Shown here one piece after another: positions 22,226 through 33,005 of a DNA stretch of 64,000 nt (position 1 is the first letter of the stretch; each line of letters starts with the position of its first letter). The stretch is taken from assembly GCA_001584585.1 (NCBI GenBank), contig LSYV01000001.1:337069-401068 (forward strand), written 5' to 3'. This DNA comes from Gonium pectorale. Its lineage: Eukaryota > Chlorophyta > Chlorophyceae > Chlamydomonadales > Volvocaceae. A program made the position numbers and the translations under genes. The notes beneath the pieces are model-generated. The model did not search any database. It saw nothing but the letters and a program-made list of their open reading frames with translations, and had not been told where the DNA came from.

Positions 22226-23449
22226 ATGGGACACGCTTTCGGGGGCGTTTAATGTAATGGCCATCCTGGCACGTCATTGGTGGGATACTCCGGCCGCCTT
22301 ATGGCCGACGCTCTCCCGGATCATATTTCTGCGTCTCGCATATTGTGCCTCAGCGCCCATGCGCGCCCCACATGGGCCGAACATGTGCTCTGGTGTTACA
22401 GCTAGCGTTGTTTATCATCGGGGTTAACGCGCCATGACTCGTCAGTGCAAGGCACACGCCACATCATAGGACACCCTCACTTCATACTGGTTACACGGCA
22501 TTCGTTCGTACTGATTGTGATGCGACTGATGCCTATGTATGTACGTGTACGTATCTTCCTTGCCGCCCCGCACATATAAATCCACTCTTCTCATGGTGTT
22601 GCCGTGCTTAGCCTTCAATACCACCAATGCACTTCTCACGCCGATTCAACGTTGCCCTCCGGCACCAGCACTTACCCGCCGGTGTTTGGTTCGGTGTGGA
22701 CAATACCCTGATGACCTCTTTTTCGTTTGCGGGTTGGGGTTGTCGTACCTGTGGCACTTCTGGCATGCACTGCTTGCTGCGTCCCTTTGGCTGTGCTTTT
22801 ATTTCATTCTACTGTGGATTGACGCACCCTGCGCTTTTCCTTCCCGATCACATGTCGAGCGTCGAGCGGCACCGTGCGCTCCTTGGGGCACCGCGGCCGC
22901 CGGTAATGCAGAGCAGCCGCCCGTATCGCCCTGGCGGCCTCGGGCCAGCTCACCGGGGCTCGTCTTAGTCCACTTCCCTTCACCACGTTGCCACGCGCAT
23001 CTCGCCACCGTCGCCGGCACCCTTCATTCTTTTGGATTTTGTGCCCCTGCTGGCGGTGGGGATCTGCCCGACAGATCGCCGCTGGCATGCCTGGGCCCCT
23101 TGCCTTCTGGTTGCCCCTTTTCCCCGCCCCTCCCGTTACCCCTCCGTAGGAACTGCGGCCGTACACGCTTGGTGTTTCCACACTTTAGTTCAACAGGCCT
23201 GCGACGCCATACCTTTCCACCGGTCCATCGAAAAAAAGAGAAACCTTCACAGAAACAGGGAGCCCGCCTCTGCGGCCATACACGGAGGGCAGATCCCCAG
23301 GGGCACAGGGACAACAAGAAGCGAAAACATGCAGGGTGCACGCAGAGCCAAGCAAGCAGGTGACACGCAGACACAAGCCGTGGCGGGCGGATCAGCGAGT
23401 GGCAGAGTGGGCAGCGAGACCTGGGCCGATGCAATCATTTCCGAGCCAC
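22226..23449. other. No gene recognised; partial R1
   Basis: Open frames cross this stretch on both strands but show no recognisable domain. A minus-strand partial R1 copy (gggagcccgcctctgcggcc) lies at about 23225-23280. Confidence 0.5.
23225..23280 (-). repeat. Dispersed repeat R1, partial copy
   Basis: Only the A-rich end and the gggagcccgcctctgcggcc segment are present. Confidence 0.6.
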
Positions 23450-23451
23450 GG

Positions 23452-24104
23452 CAAGGCAGGTTACAGGTTACACATCCGTCAAAGCCGGGGGGGCCATGGG
23501 CGAATTGCGAATATTGGGGTGGGGGAGCGGGTTATGGTCCTCGTTTCTACGCCACTGCAGCGCCTCCGAAGTGTGGCGTGCCTGGTATCTCAGATAGCCT
23601 GTAAGTAGGCTCCCACCGCAGCTGGCGGGGCCTCCTTCAAAATAGTAATCATGTTACGATGCCTAAAGGCCAAAGCAGTCTCGAATTGGTCGCGGAGTTG
23701 CTCGTAGCATGGGCATTCGCAGAACACATGTAGTCCATCCTCTGCGGCCGCGGGGTCACCACAGGCCTTGCACGTTCGCTCAGCCCGGGCTCGCCCATTG
23801 GGCCGGTTCACCTCCGTCTCCCAATATCCTAGCCTGAACCGCATCAACGTTTGGTGCAAGCTGGGTGCCATCACAGTCGCCGTGTGCAAAGGGTCCCGCA
23901 TCCAGCTGGCATACCGGCACATCTTAACTCCCGTCTCGCCGCTAGGGAAGTCGCAGGGTGCTCCAGTCACATGGGGCAGCCGCCACTGAGCATCAAGCCT
24001 GTCAGCAAAGCTATCCCATACTCTGCCAATGGGTATGAGCAACGACGCGAAGTGCGTTACCCGCGCGCTGCCCGTAAGTCCCTCGGGGGCCCGGATACCC
24101 GCGT
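23452..24104 (-). pseudogene. LINE ORF C-terminus and 3' tail, left part of a split LINE
   Basis: The minus frame encodes RAPEGLTGSARVTHFASLL, SFADRLDAQWRLPHVTGAP and the zinc motif ERTCKACGD..CECPCYEQL, ending YLQAI. It continues into a 3' UTR with the tail ggttacaggttacac (plus strand). The upstream part of the same LINE resumes at 36139, separated by the 12-kb LTR element. The 4-bp GCGT at 24101-24104 is repeated at 36139-36142. Confidence 0.9.
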
Positions 24105-25098
24105 TGTGGCCCAAAAGAACACGCCAACGTAAACCCCTATTTTTTGTTTTGTTGCGTATGGGGCGCGAGCGGAGCTGGGGCTTGTATACGTATGGCTTTG
24201 CTAAGGATCGTGCTGTCCGGCAGAGGACCACACTACACCCGTATGATGACGAGCTGTGTAGTGCTTTGTACTCGCGTGAGGTACGGCGTTGGGAGTTGCC
24301 GGTTAGAACGAACCGCTGCACTGGCGAGTGAACCGGGCTCTGCCCTTCGGGACACTGCCGTACTTGTGCTCTGGGGCTGGGCTGAGCGTAAGGGCAGGCT
24401 CAGCAGCCGACTTGACGATCAGGCTTGACTCTTGCGGGCGGGTAAGGACAGGGGCTTTGCTGCCAGCTGCCTACGACCCGTGCCCGTGGGGGAGAAGGGG
24501 ATTGCGAGGGGAGACCGATCAACGCTCTGGGTTTACAAGGGCGGATCGGGAGAAGCTCTGCTGAGTGCGGGTATGTATCGTCCGACTCGTACACCTCCGG
24601 TGGCAGGCTCTGCTTGCACTGCTCACTGGGCGGCAGGCTCTCCCTACAATAGGGGCCGTCGCTGTTTATATACTCTACCTCATTCGTATACTGCCGTACA
24701 TGGCATCTTCCCAGCAGCTGCGCGCATAATCCTACTACGCACCTGCGTCATCCTTTTACGCAACTGCATAACCCTAGCAGCTTCGCAGCAACTGCGCCGT
24801 CAGAGAAGCTACCGTCGCATCTTCCTGTCTCAACCTACTATAACCCACACGCACTCGGACCTTCCGCCGACCCGCGGGTCGATTGTGGCCAGCCCTAAGC
24901 GTACGTATATGCAGTTAAGTAGCGTTGGGTGACATGGTGCGGTTCTGGTTATGCTTGCGAGCAATCCTGCCTCGACTCGGGTTCGACCAGGCAACACCGC
25001 AAGAGCGTTGGGTCAACCGCAAGACCATCCACACCGTATTGCGTATCTAGACAGCCCAAGCTACGCGTTTATTTGCGCCACGGGGTATTATCGCCACA
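24105..25098 (-). repeat. 3' LTR of the gypsy element
   Basis: Matches the right LTR from 24113 on. In element orientation it starts TGTGGCGATAATACC and ends GGGCCACA, giving TG..CA ends. The terminal GGGCCACA (24105-24112) has no counterpart at the matching end of the 5' LTR. Confidence 0.93.
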
Positions 25099-25116
25099 GC
25101 TGTGGCCTTCCCCTGC
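25099..25116 (-). promoter_or_regulatory. Polypurine tract next to the 3' LTR
   Basis: In element orientation the sequence is GCAGGGGAAGGCCACAGC immediately before the LTR start. The AGGGGAAGG core fits a plus-strand primer. Confidence 0.6.
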
Positions 25117-25266
25117 GGCCGCGTCGGCGTCCTCGCGACGCTTCCCGCTGGCTGATACCGGGTCGGCATGGCCGGTAGGTCGGGTCTAGCGGAGGATTGG
25201 ACGTGATTACGGGCGGCCAACAGAGATAGCTAGCGCATGGGTCGCCATAAAATCCGATTTTTAGCC

Positions 25267-25690
25267 TCGGGTTATACGAATCCGAGTCCGACGGCGTCAG
25301 AGTTGGATCTCGTTCGCCGAGGCTACGTGTCGGCGATCCGACGAGGTTCCGCCCGTGGGTCAGACTTCGTATCCCACGTATACCGTAGCCTCGGGTTATA
25401 CGAATCCGAGTCCGACGGCGTCAGAGTTGGATCTCGTTCGCCGAGGCTACGTGTCGGCGATCCGACGAGGTTCCGCCCGTGGGTCAGACTTCGTATCCCA
25501 CGTATACCGTAGCCTCGGGTTATACGAATCCGAGTCCGACGGCGTCAGAGTTGGATCTCGTTCGCCGAGGCTACGTGTCGGCGATCCGACGAGGTTCCGC
25601 CCGTGGGTCAGACTTCGTATCCCACGTATACCGTAGCCTCGGGTTATACGAGCCCGGGGTCTGACAGCGGCAGGCTACGTTTCGGCGATC
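25267..25690. repeat. 124-bp tandem repeat, about 3.4 copies
   Basis: tcgggttatacgaatccgag recurs at 25267, 25391 and 25515, with a diverged fourth start at 25639. It lies between the end of pol and the 3' LTR, in the element's 3' untranslated region. Confidence 0.93.
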
Positions 25691-25817
25691 TGACGAGGTT
25701 CCGCCCATGGGTCGGACTTCGTATCTCACATTGACTGACTGGTGACGACTCCATTGCGTCTTACGCGGCGTCAATATACGAACCTTTCGTAGCCGCTGGC
25801 CAATTCTGCATGGAGCG

Positions 25818-28691
25818 CTACCGGACGGACCGGCAGCCTGAGTTGGGTGGCACGTAGAGATGGTGAGTCGGAATGGTGAATGGGCGCCCGTCGGCGGTAA
25901 ACACTCGCGCGTGGGTCCCGTGTGTGTTCCAGCAGTCGAAGAAGAATGGCCCTTCTCGGTCAGCGGCGAGTTTATTTGACCGTCGCACTGACCGGTACAC
26001 TTTTGTATGCTCAGCCAAGTCAGGCAGATGACTGAGTTTTGGGTGGTCTGCCTCCTCTGGTTGCAGGTTGGCGTCTGCGGCGTCAACCCCGGCAGGCGCG
26101 CTGGTAGCGCGTTCCAGAGGTACGGAGCCGCTGGCTCCGGCGCCGGCCGTCTCGCGAGGTTCGACGGCGATTGCAAGGGCTGGCGTGCTTCCTTGTGCTT
26201 CGTCGGCGCCCTCCGCCCTTCCTTCACCGGCAGCCCCCACGGGTAAGTGGGTCGCGGAACGGGCCGCGACGTTGGCAGCAATGGCGGCCTGTCGGCGCTG
26301 CTCGTATTGCCTCACATTCCGATCTTTGGCTTGCACGAGATTAGCATCCACGCGCGGAACGAGTCCCTCTAGCTGTTGCTTGCGCTGTCTGAGGGCGGCG
26401 TAGTCCTCCGCCTCCCATTCGCCTTCGTCGTCTGCGCCGCCCCAGGGAGCGGGGTTTTGCTCAGGACTGGGGCGTTCCCCTGCGGTGACGAGTTCCCGGC
26501 CGAACATGCAGAGGGCCAGGCTAACCCGGGTGCTGTCCTGCCATGTGGCGCGGTATCCGTATGCAATCTGATAGATCCGCTCATCCCAATCGTCCTCGTG
26601 GTCGCTCGTAACCTTCCGTAGGGCGGCCATCAGTACTCCGACCAAGCGCTCCACCTGCCCGTTGGTCTGCGGCGTGTACGCGGCGGTGCGCCGGTGAGTG
26701 ATGTGCTGTTGTTTTAGGAGGGTGGCGAATGCTCCTTCCCACTCTCCACCTTGATCGGTGACCAGTGTGCTGGGAGAGCCGTAGCGGGAGATCCAGTTCT
26801 GCCAGAACCACCGGGCTGTGGTTTCCGACTGTTTGTTGGGGAGGGTCCCCACCTCAGGCCACTTGGACCATGAGTCGACGGCGATGATAACGTATTTGCT
26901 GCCGCGGGGCGTGACCTTGTAGGGGCCCGCCAGATCGCAATTCACGCGGGCCCAGATCGGCACCACGGGCAGAGGTTGCAGCGGAAGATTTTTGATCAGC
27001 TTGTGTTTGCCAGCCGTGCAGTCAGTGCATGCGTGCACGTGATTGCGCACATCCCCCATCATTCCTTCCCAAAAGTAGCGCTTGCGGAGGAAAGCGAAGG
27101 TCTTCCCGATTCCCCAGTGTGCCAGGCTGTGACCGTTCCGTAGCGCGGTAACGCGCTCGGGTGGCTGCAGCACCTGCACCTTGGCGTCCCGGCTCAGTTT
27201 GTACAGCCGATCTCCTTCGAAAACGTAATGCCGGGCCTTGTTCTTGATGCGAGTCATCTCACGGTAGTTGTCATCAGGAGTACGGCTGGGATCCCAGGGC
27301 AGGGCCTTAGTCCGGATGTATCCCAGTAGCGGGGCGTCCTCCCATATGTCGCGCCTGGGAAGCCGCTCCTTCCGTGCTTGGGCTGCCTTTGGCGCCGCTG
27401 CACCTGAGTCACTGCTCCCTGATTCCGTGTCCTCCGCAGAAACGTTCGGCTGCGAGCTGGAACTTCCCTGGTCCTCAAGATCCACCGAGTGCGACCGCCG
27501 AGCTCGCTTGACTCCACCTTCTTCATGTGAGGTATGGATGGGACAGACCCAGCGTCCACGAGGAATGCGGGTTATGGGTGGATCCAAGCACCGCATGTGC
27601 CAGCCTAGGTTGCAGTCTGGGGCATCGCAAAGTAGCATCGTAGCTTTTGGGCGGCTCTGCCGGCACACCGTACACACCACATCCGGGTCCCCGTCCGTGT
27701 CAGATGACACTAGGTCGACCACATGTGAATCCGTGATAGCGTGGGTCGCTGGTACACGGGACGGTCCAGCTCCCATATCCGCGTGGGATGGCGCGGGTGT
27801 CGGGGGAACGGGCCTGGGGTTGGAAGCTATTGCGGGCCTAGATCCCATGTTTATAGCCGCCGCCCGTAGCAGCGCCAGCGCCAAAACCGGGTTCGGACCG
27901 ATGTTCACCAGGGGAAAGCGCTGGGCTGGGACGTGCGCCCCCGTGATCATAGGTGGACACACCACAGGGGCAGATGGCCTGGGGTCCGTGTAAACCGGCG
28001 GGGACCGCACGCCAAGCGGGCGTGGGCTTGGGTAGACCACCCCTTGGGCGCCAGGAATCGGGCCGTCGGGGTTCTCATTCGCGGGGCGGCAGGCCTGGGC
28101 CTGGTTCTGATCCCTCATTGAGCGTCCCGCCGGGCGTGTGCCCGAGGGTAGTCTGCCGCCGTGAGCGTCCCCCAGTCCGTCGACCAGTAGGGCCTCAGGT
28201 TCCCCTGCTGAGCTCGCGCTCAGTAGCAAGTCACGGGGAAGTACTAGGGTAGTGGTAAGGAAGAATGGAGCTACATCCTGTAGCTGAAAGTGAGCGAAAA
28301 CCCCGGCTGCAATGGGCTCGGGTTCCGGGCTGATCAAATGCCCCAGGCGGCTGAGGCCATCCACGTTCCCGTTGCGCAAACCGGCCTTGTGAATGATCTC
28401 AAAGTCGTAGGCCTGCAGCTTCAGTGCATAGCGGGCTAGCTTTCCATGCAGATCCTGCGCCCGAGCTGTTCGAAGGTAGCGAACAGCCATTGAATCCGTG
28501 ACCAGTTGGAACCGGACACCGTAGATGTATGGCCGGAAGTGCTTGATAGCCCAGGCGGCTGCAAAAGCCTCGCCGTCAGCGCTGCTGTAGTTCAGCTGAG
28601 GTCCGCTCAGGGCCTTGCTGGCGAACTGCACGGCGTACTCACTCCCTGATCGTCCCGTTGTGCTAAGCAGGCCGCCACTGCCAGCTGGCAC
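25818..28691 (-). CDS. Gypsy pol, second part: RNase H, PHD finger, integrase
   Basis: Begins in RNase H (EYAVQFASKAL, LNYSSADGEAFAAAW, LVTDSMAVRYL). A Pro-rich linker follows, then a PHD-type zinc finger at about residues 336-386: CTVC, LLCDAPDC, GWHMRC, and WVCPIH with the last ligand His instead of Cys. Next comes the integrase zinc domain (HSLAHW..CTDC, about residue 520) and catalytic core with NCDLAGP, VTDQGGEW and NGQVERL as the D, D, E positions (about residues 584, 644, 680). A PHD finger between RNase H and integrase is not part of the usual gypsy plan; such fingers read histone H3 tails in other proteins. The join to the upstream RT part needs one frame change near 28650. The integrase and PHD residues look intact. 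Confidence 0.92.
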   Translation of the reverse strand: MPAGSGGLLSTTGRSGSEYAVQFASKALSGPQLNYSSADGEAFAAAWAIKHFRPYIYGVRFQLVTDSMAVRYLRTARAQDLHGKLARYALKLQAYDFEIIHKAGLRNGNVDGLSRLGHLISPEPEPIAAGVFAHFQLQDVAPFFLTTTLVLPRDLLLSASSAGEPEALLVDGLGDAHGGRLPSGTRPAGRSMRDQNQAQACRPANENPDGPIPGAQGVVYPSPRPLGVRSPPVYTDPRPSAPVVCPPMITGAHVPAQRFPLVNIGPNPVLALALLRAAAINMGSRPAIASNPRPVPPTPAPSHADMGAGPSRVPATHAITDSHVVDLVSSDTDGDPDVVCTVCRQSRPKATMLLCDAPDCNLGWHMRCLDPPITRIPRGRWVCPIHTSHEEGGVKRARRSHSVDLEDQGSSSSQPNVSAEDTESGSSDSGAAAPKAAQARKERLPRRDIWEDAPLLGYIRTKALPWDPSRTPDDNYREMTRIKNKARHYVFEGDRLYKLSRDAKVQVLQPPERVTALRNGHSLAHWGIGKTFAFLRKRYFWEGMMGDVRNHVHACTDCTAGKHKLIKNLPLQPLPVVPIWARVNCDLAGPYKVTPRGSKYVIIAVDSWSKWPEVGTLPNKQSETTARWFWQNWISRYGSPSTLVTDQGGEWEGAFATLLKQQHITHRRTAAYTPQTNGQVERLVGVLMAALRKVTSDHEDDWDERIYQIAYGYRATWQDSTRVSLALCMFGRELVTAGERPSPEQNPAPWGGADDEGEWEAEDYAALRQRKQQLEGLVPRVDANLVQAKDRNVRQYEQRRQAAIAANVAARSATHLPVGAAGEGRAEGADEAQGSTPALAIAVEPRETAGAGASGSVPLERATSAPAGVDAADANLQPEEADHPKLSHLPDLAEHTKVYRSVRRSNKLAADREGPFFFDCWNTHGTHARVFTADGRPFTIPTHHLYVPPNSGCRSVR

Positions 28692-30488
28692 CAGTCAACC
28701 TGCAAGATGAACATCTTTGCGAAGTCGGGAGCGCGGAGAATCGGGTGACGCATGAGGGCGCCCCGGAGTTCCTGCTGAAACGCCTCTTCTTCCCGCACGG
28801 TCCACCGCCACGCGGCCTCCTTTTTCAGTAAGTTGTGTAGCGGACGGGCGATCAGGCTGAAGCCGGGGATCATGTGGCGGTAGTATCCCACCGTGCCAAG
28901 CATCGCCCGCACCTCGCGGGTGTTCCGGGAAGAGGGTATGGCCGCCACGGTGGCGACGTTCCTTGGGCATGGGGCGACCGTTCCACGCTCCCCGTCTAGC
29001 AAATGGCCCAGAAACACCACCTTGCGTTTGGCGAACTCGCACTTTGATACGGATGCTTTTAGGTTGGCCATGCGAAGCAAGTCGAACACCCACTGCAGGT
29101 GTCGTACGTGCGCCTCGATGGAGGGGCTGAAGATCAAGATGTCGTCCAAGTATACCACGGCGCACCGCTCCCGCTTGATGATGCCGTTGGAAGGTGCGGC
29201 TTGGGAAAGAGCGTTTTCTAGGACAGGACCCAGCACCTTGCGCATAAGGGCGGCGAAGACGGCCGCAGCGCCCTTGAGTCCCATGGGCATGCGCTTGTAC
29301 TGGTACTGCGCCGTAGGGGTCGCGAAGGCCGTCTTGGCCCGCGACTCCTCATCGGCCATAGGTACCTGCCAGTAGCCCGACTTGAGGTCCAGGGCCGAGT
29401 AGTACCGTTGCGTTCCGCTGGGAGGGGCCACGCTATCAATGATATCTTGGATATGCCCCAGCGGATGGCAGATCGCCCGAGTCACCTCATTGACCCTCCT
29501 CATGTCCACGCAGGGCCGGAGAGATCCATCCTTCTTGGGCACCACCACCACCGGTGACACCCACGGGCTGCTGGACGGCTCAATGACTCCGTCGGCCATC
29601 ATCTTGGCCATCTCCTCATCAACCGCCTTCTTCTCGCGTGGTGATAGCCGGTAGGGGTGCTGGGCAATGGGCGCGGCGTCACCTGTGTCGATAGACATTG
29701 CCGCCCATGTAGTTAGACCCAGTTCTCGGTTGGTGGAGGCGAACATGTCGTAGTTGGTCAAGAGGCACGCGCCGAGGGCGGCCTCCTCTCCTGGATCCAG
29801 TTCCGGGCTGATCTTACTCACCAATTGCTCAGACAATTCCTCGCTTGGCCCGGCGTTGGTGCGCGCCGCCCGTGCTCGCGCTCCCAGCCTCACTGCCATG
29901 TGCAGGTGCCCGTCTGGGTCCCGCCCGTCTGGGGCCGGGATTGAAGTGCCCAGAGGCGGAAGATGGTTTGCGGCTGGCATTGTGGCAAGGGCGGCGGCAA
30001 CGGCCATGTCTTGCGCCTGCTGCACCGCCACCATGGCCTCCATCTCCCAAAAACCGGTGCGCGGGGGCTCCGCCCCCGCCTGGGGTGTCGGGTGCAGTCG
30101 TATGGGCCGGGTGCTCGTCCTCACTGTCGCTGAGGAGCGGGGGTGGAGAATCATAACCTTCTCCTCGTATGATGCCGATGCTAGACTCGGAACTGAGCCA
30201 GCCCGGTTGGCCCCACTCCTCCTCCGGATCCGTGCTGCCTGGTAGGGTTTCGTAGCACGTCCAGGTGTCGAGCGATAGGTGCTGAGGCGCGGCGACCTCG
30301 GCGGTGCTGTGCGGGACTGGGCTGACCGGCGGCGCCGCCACTTCTCGCGACGTGGCCTCCTCCTCCAGAAGGTAGGTTTCTGGGTCGGCCTCGGAGCTAT
30401 CCTCCGACTCATCTGCCCCGATGGGCGCGAAGAGGGTGTTTGGGCCCTCGGTCCGCATGTAATGAATGGGGATGCCAGCTCGTTGATT
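28607..30488 (-). CDS. Gypsy pol, first part: linker/protease region and reverse transcriptase
   Basis: RT motifs are clear: HPYRLSPREKKAVDEEM, SSPWVSPVVVVPKKDGS, ALDLKSGYWQVPM, YLDDILIFS for the catalytic centre and KCEFAKRKVVFLGH, then the connection and start of RNase H (FILQVDWCQLAVAA). Upstream an acidic stretch (GADESEDSSEADPETYL) is best read in a different frame that breaks near 30065 at a GC palindrome (gggggctccgccccc). No unambiguous DSG protease motif was found. The right end is cut by the YR element; without it the pol frame would run on from the end of gag, offset one base from the gag frame. Confidence 0.9.
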
Positions 30489-31267
30489 TTTGAGTAGTGC
30501 TGCTTCGCGCTTCCCCCAAAACAGTGCAAGACCCGAGCCTGCTGCGTGCTAGCGCAATCTTACAGCGCGCACTGCGAGGGTGTAACTGGGTTTTGGGGCT
30601 TGGCAGTGGCCCCCTGTGCGGCAACGCGACAACCGTCTCAACCCCGCTGCCAACCGGGAGACTACTGCCGGCTCTGCGTGGCCCCGTCTCCGCGGGCGCC
30701 CCCGCAGTACGACACCCCCCGCAACGGGCATGAAAAGCCCAAGAGCCAACAAACGAAAGCCACAGACAAGCCAACGCGCAAAAGAGGGGATGGTGGGTGG
30801 GCGCTAAAAACCAACTGTGCGTGAACGATGAAGCGCCGTTCAGGGCGGACAAGAGCCCCGGGGCAAATTGCTGTCCCACCTCGGCGGTCCGCTCCAGGGA
30901 GCCCTGACACGCCGTGCCCCACAAAACACACAAGGCCGGAAACTGACCTCAGCTCTCCGCTTCCTACTCAAACCTCATTTTAGCCTGCCGCTTTGCTACG
31001 TCTAAAATAACCCTTTGAGTAGTGCTGCTTCGCGCTTCCCCCAAAACAGTGCAAGACCCGAGCCTGCTGCGTGCTAGCGCAATCTTACAGCGCGCACTGC
31101 GAGGGTGTAACTGGGTTTTGGGGCTTGGCAGTGGCCCCCTGTGCGGCAACGCGACAACCGTCTCAACCCCGCTGCCAACCGGGAGACTACTGCCGGCTCT
31201 GCGTGGCCCCGTCTCCGCGGGCGCCCCCGCAGTACGACACCCCCCACACCCAGTCTCGCCCGCGGAA

Positions 31268-32226
31268 TCACATCCGGCCCGTAACCCGTAGCTGCACTAC
31301 TTCTGCCCTGCGGATGTATCCCAGCACGGCCTCCGAGCGCCACCGTCCGTGGCTCTTGATGTCATCTACGCTAATGCCCGCGTTAGCCGCGGCGGTCGCG
31401 CCGCCCCGCCGCAGGCTATGCGCCGCGTAATCTGTCAGCTCTAACTCTGGCACCAGCCCCGCGGCCACCAGCTCCGCCAGCCGCTGCCGCAGCCGCGCCG
31501 AGAACTGCGGGCCAGGAGCTGCGGGCTGCAGTGCCAGTCCGCCAGCCCCGCCGCCGCCAGCACGCAGCGGCCGCAACGGAACCAGCCACCCGGGTATGCG
31601 CCTGCCGCTACCCCCAGGCAGCGGCGGTGCGCGCAACCCGGACACGACTCGCAGCGTAGATCGCGCCGGCCGCAGGCTCCACCGCAGGCTGCACAGCGCT
31701 CCTCGCCCAGCTTCGCAGCATCCCACGCCGCGCCGAAACCCAAGCCGCTGGCGTCCGTGAAGATCACCGCGCCGTCGGCGCCGGTGAACTCCCCCCGCAC
31801 CAAGTCGATTTCGGCGCGCGAGCAGCGCTTCACTCCGTCCCACAGTGAGGTCGAGCTGTCTAAGATTCGCTGCCAGAACTGCAAATCCTCCACCGCCGCC
31901 GCCGAGAGGGCCACGCGCGGCGGCGGCTGTCGTGCTGCCACAGGGTAGCAGTCATAGATACCTTGTAGGAAAGCGTAGCCCCACCGGCAGGCCCGGGCGA
32001 TGAAGGTTAGGCGACCTGCAACCGCCTCGAAGGCCGTGCGCTCAACCGGCCCTGCAGCTGCTGCCGCCAGCAGCTGGCTGACACTCTCTCCGTAGCGCTG
32101 TCGCTTGCCGGGCGGTATGCGCATTTCCAGCGCGACCGTGTCAAAGAGAAGGCCCAAGAACTCGAGCTGCTGCAGCGACGAAGACGAAGTCCCAATCGGC
32201 TGCATTGCGAATAGCCGGTGAGTCAT
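31268..32226 (-). pseudogene. YR element remnant: RT/RNase H, PHD-like finger, tyrosine recombinase end
   Basis: The frame opens with FLGLLFDTVALEMRIPPGK and RLTFIARACRWGYAFLQG, typical of the DIRS RT/RNase H region, then VIFTDASGLGFGAAWD. Directly after it comes CAACGGACGRRDLRCESC, PGCAHRRC and GGWFRCGRC, a C4HC3 spacing with the Trp two residues before the penultimate Cys, i.e. a PHD-like finger (31565-31697). A frame change then leads to AAHSLRRGGATAAANAGIS and HGRWRSEAVLGYIR, the C-terminal active-site region of a tyrosine recombinase. The catalytic N-terminal Arg region and most of RT are missing. Confidence 0.85.
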
Positions 32227-32731
32227 AGCCGCGCGATTGCCAAGCCGCCGTGTTCAGCTTGCAGCCATCCGGCCCGAACCACAAGGGCGCCGCCGACCCG
32301 CCGACCGGGGGTTCCGGCGGCGGCGGCGGCCCGGCCGCCATTTCGGCGGCCATGGCCAGGAAGGCGGCGGCGGACGCGGCTGCCGCCTGCTCGGTCGGAA
32401 GCAGCTCTCGCTCATGACCCGCATTCCCTGAAGAAGCGAAAGGGAGGACAGATGGCAGGCCACACACACGTGAGCGAGTTAGCCTGACCCCCCCCCACAG
32501 CGCGCCGCAAACGACTGCTCGAGGTTACCACACAGACACTCCGCCCCACGGAGGTCTGGACGCTCCCATAGGGAGGTCGGGTTAAGGCACCCCGCACCGG
32601 GGGGCCAACCTCTTGGACGCACCCTGCCCCAGGGGCGGAGCAACGGACACCCTGCACCAGGGGCCTGTCGGAGCGGAAACCTCACGCTCGGGCGCGCGTG
32701 GGGGGTGGCCTCCCAACCACGCTGGCCAAAA

Positions 32732-33005
32732 TACGGGGCACCGCTCAACGTATTTGCCGGCATGGCAGCGCGATTGCGCAACAGAATACGGAGCACCGCT
32801 CAACGTATTTGCAGGGATGGCCGCACGCATGCGCAACCGGATACGGAGCACCGCTCAACGTACATCCAAGATGGCAACGTGCAAGCGCAACGAGATACGG
32901 AGCACCGCTCAACGTATTCGCAGGGATGGCAGTCCCCATGCGGAAAGAGAAACCGGGGACTGCTACCCGTATTAGCCGGGATGGCAGCGCGCAAGCGAAA
33001 CGAGC
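32732..33005. repeat. 54-55-bp tandem repeat inside the YR element
   Basis: atacggagcaccgctcaacg and close variants begin at 32732, 32786, 32841 and 32895, with a decayed fifth unit. It lies in the untranslated part of the YR element upstream of its coding remnant. Confidence 0.88.

Noticed and set aside
22539..23430. Possible membrane protein gene (hydrophobic frame LWHFWHALLAASLWLCFYF)
   Set aside because: The frame shifts composition abruptly, overlaps an R1 fragment and lacks support from splice sites or a recognisable family.
29829..30458. Separate acidic protein gene overlapping pol
   Set aside because: Best explained as the upstream pol/linker frame before a frame break near 30065, not a distinct gene.
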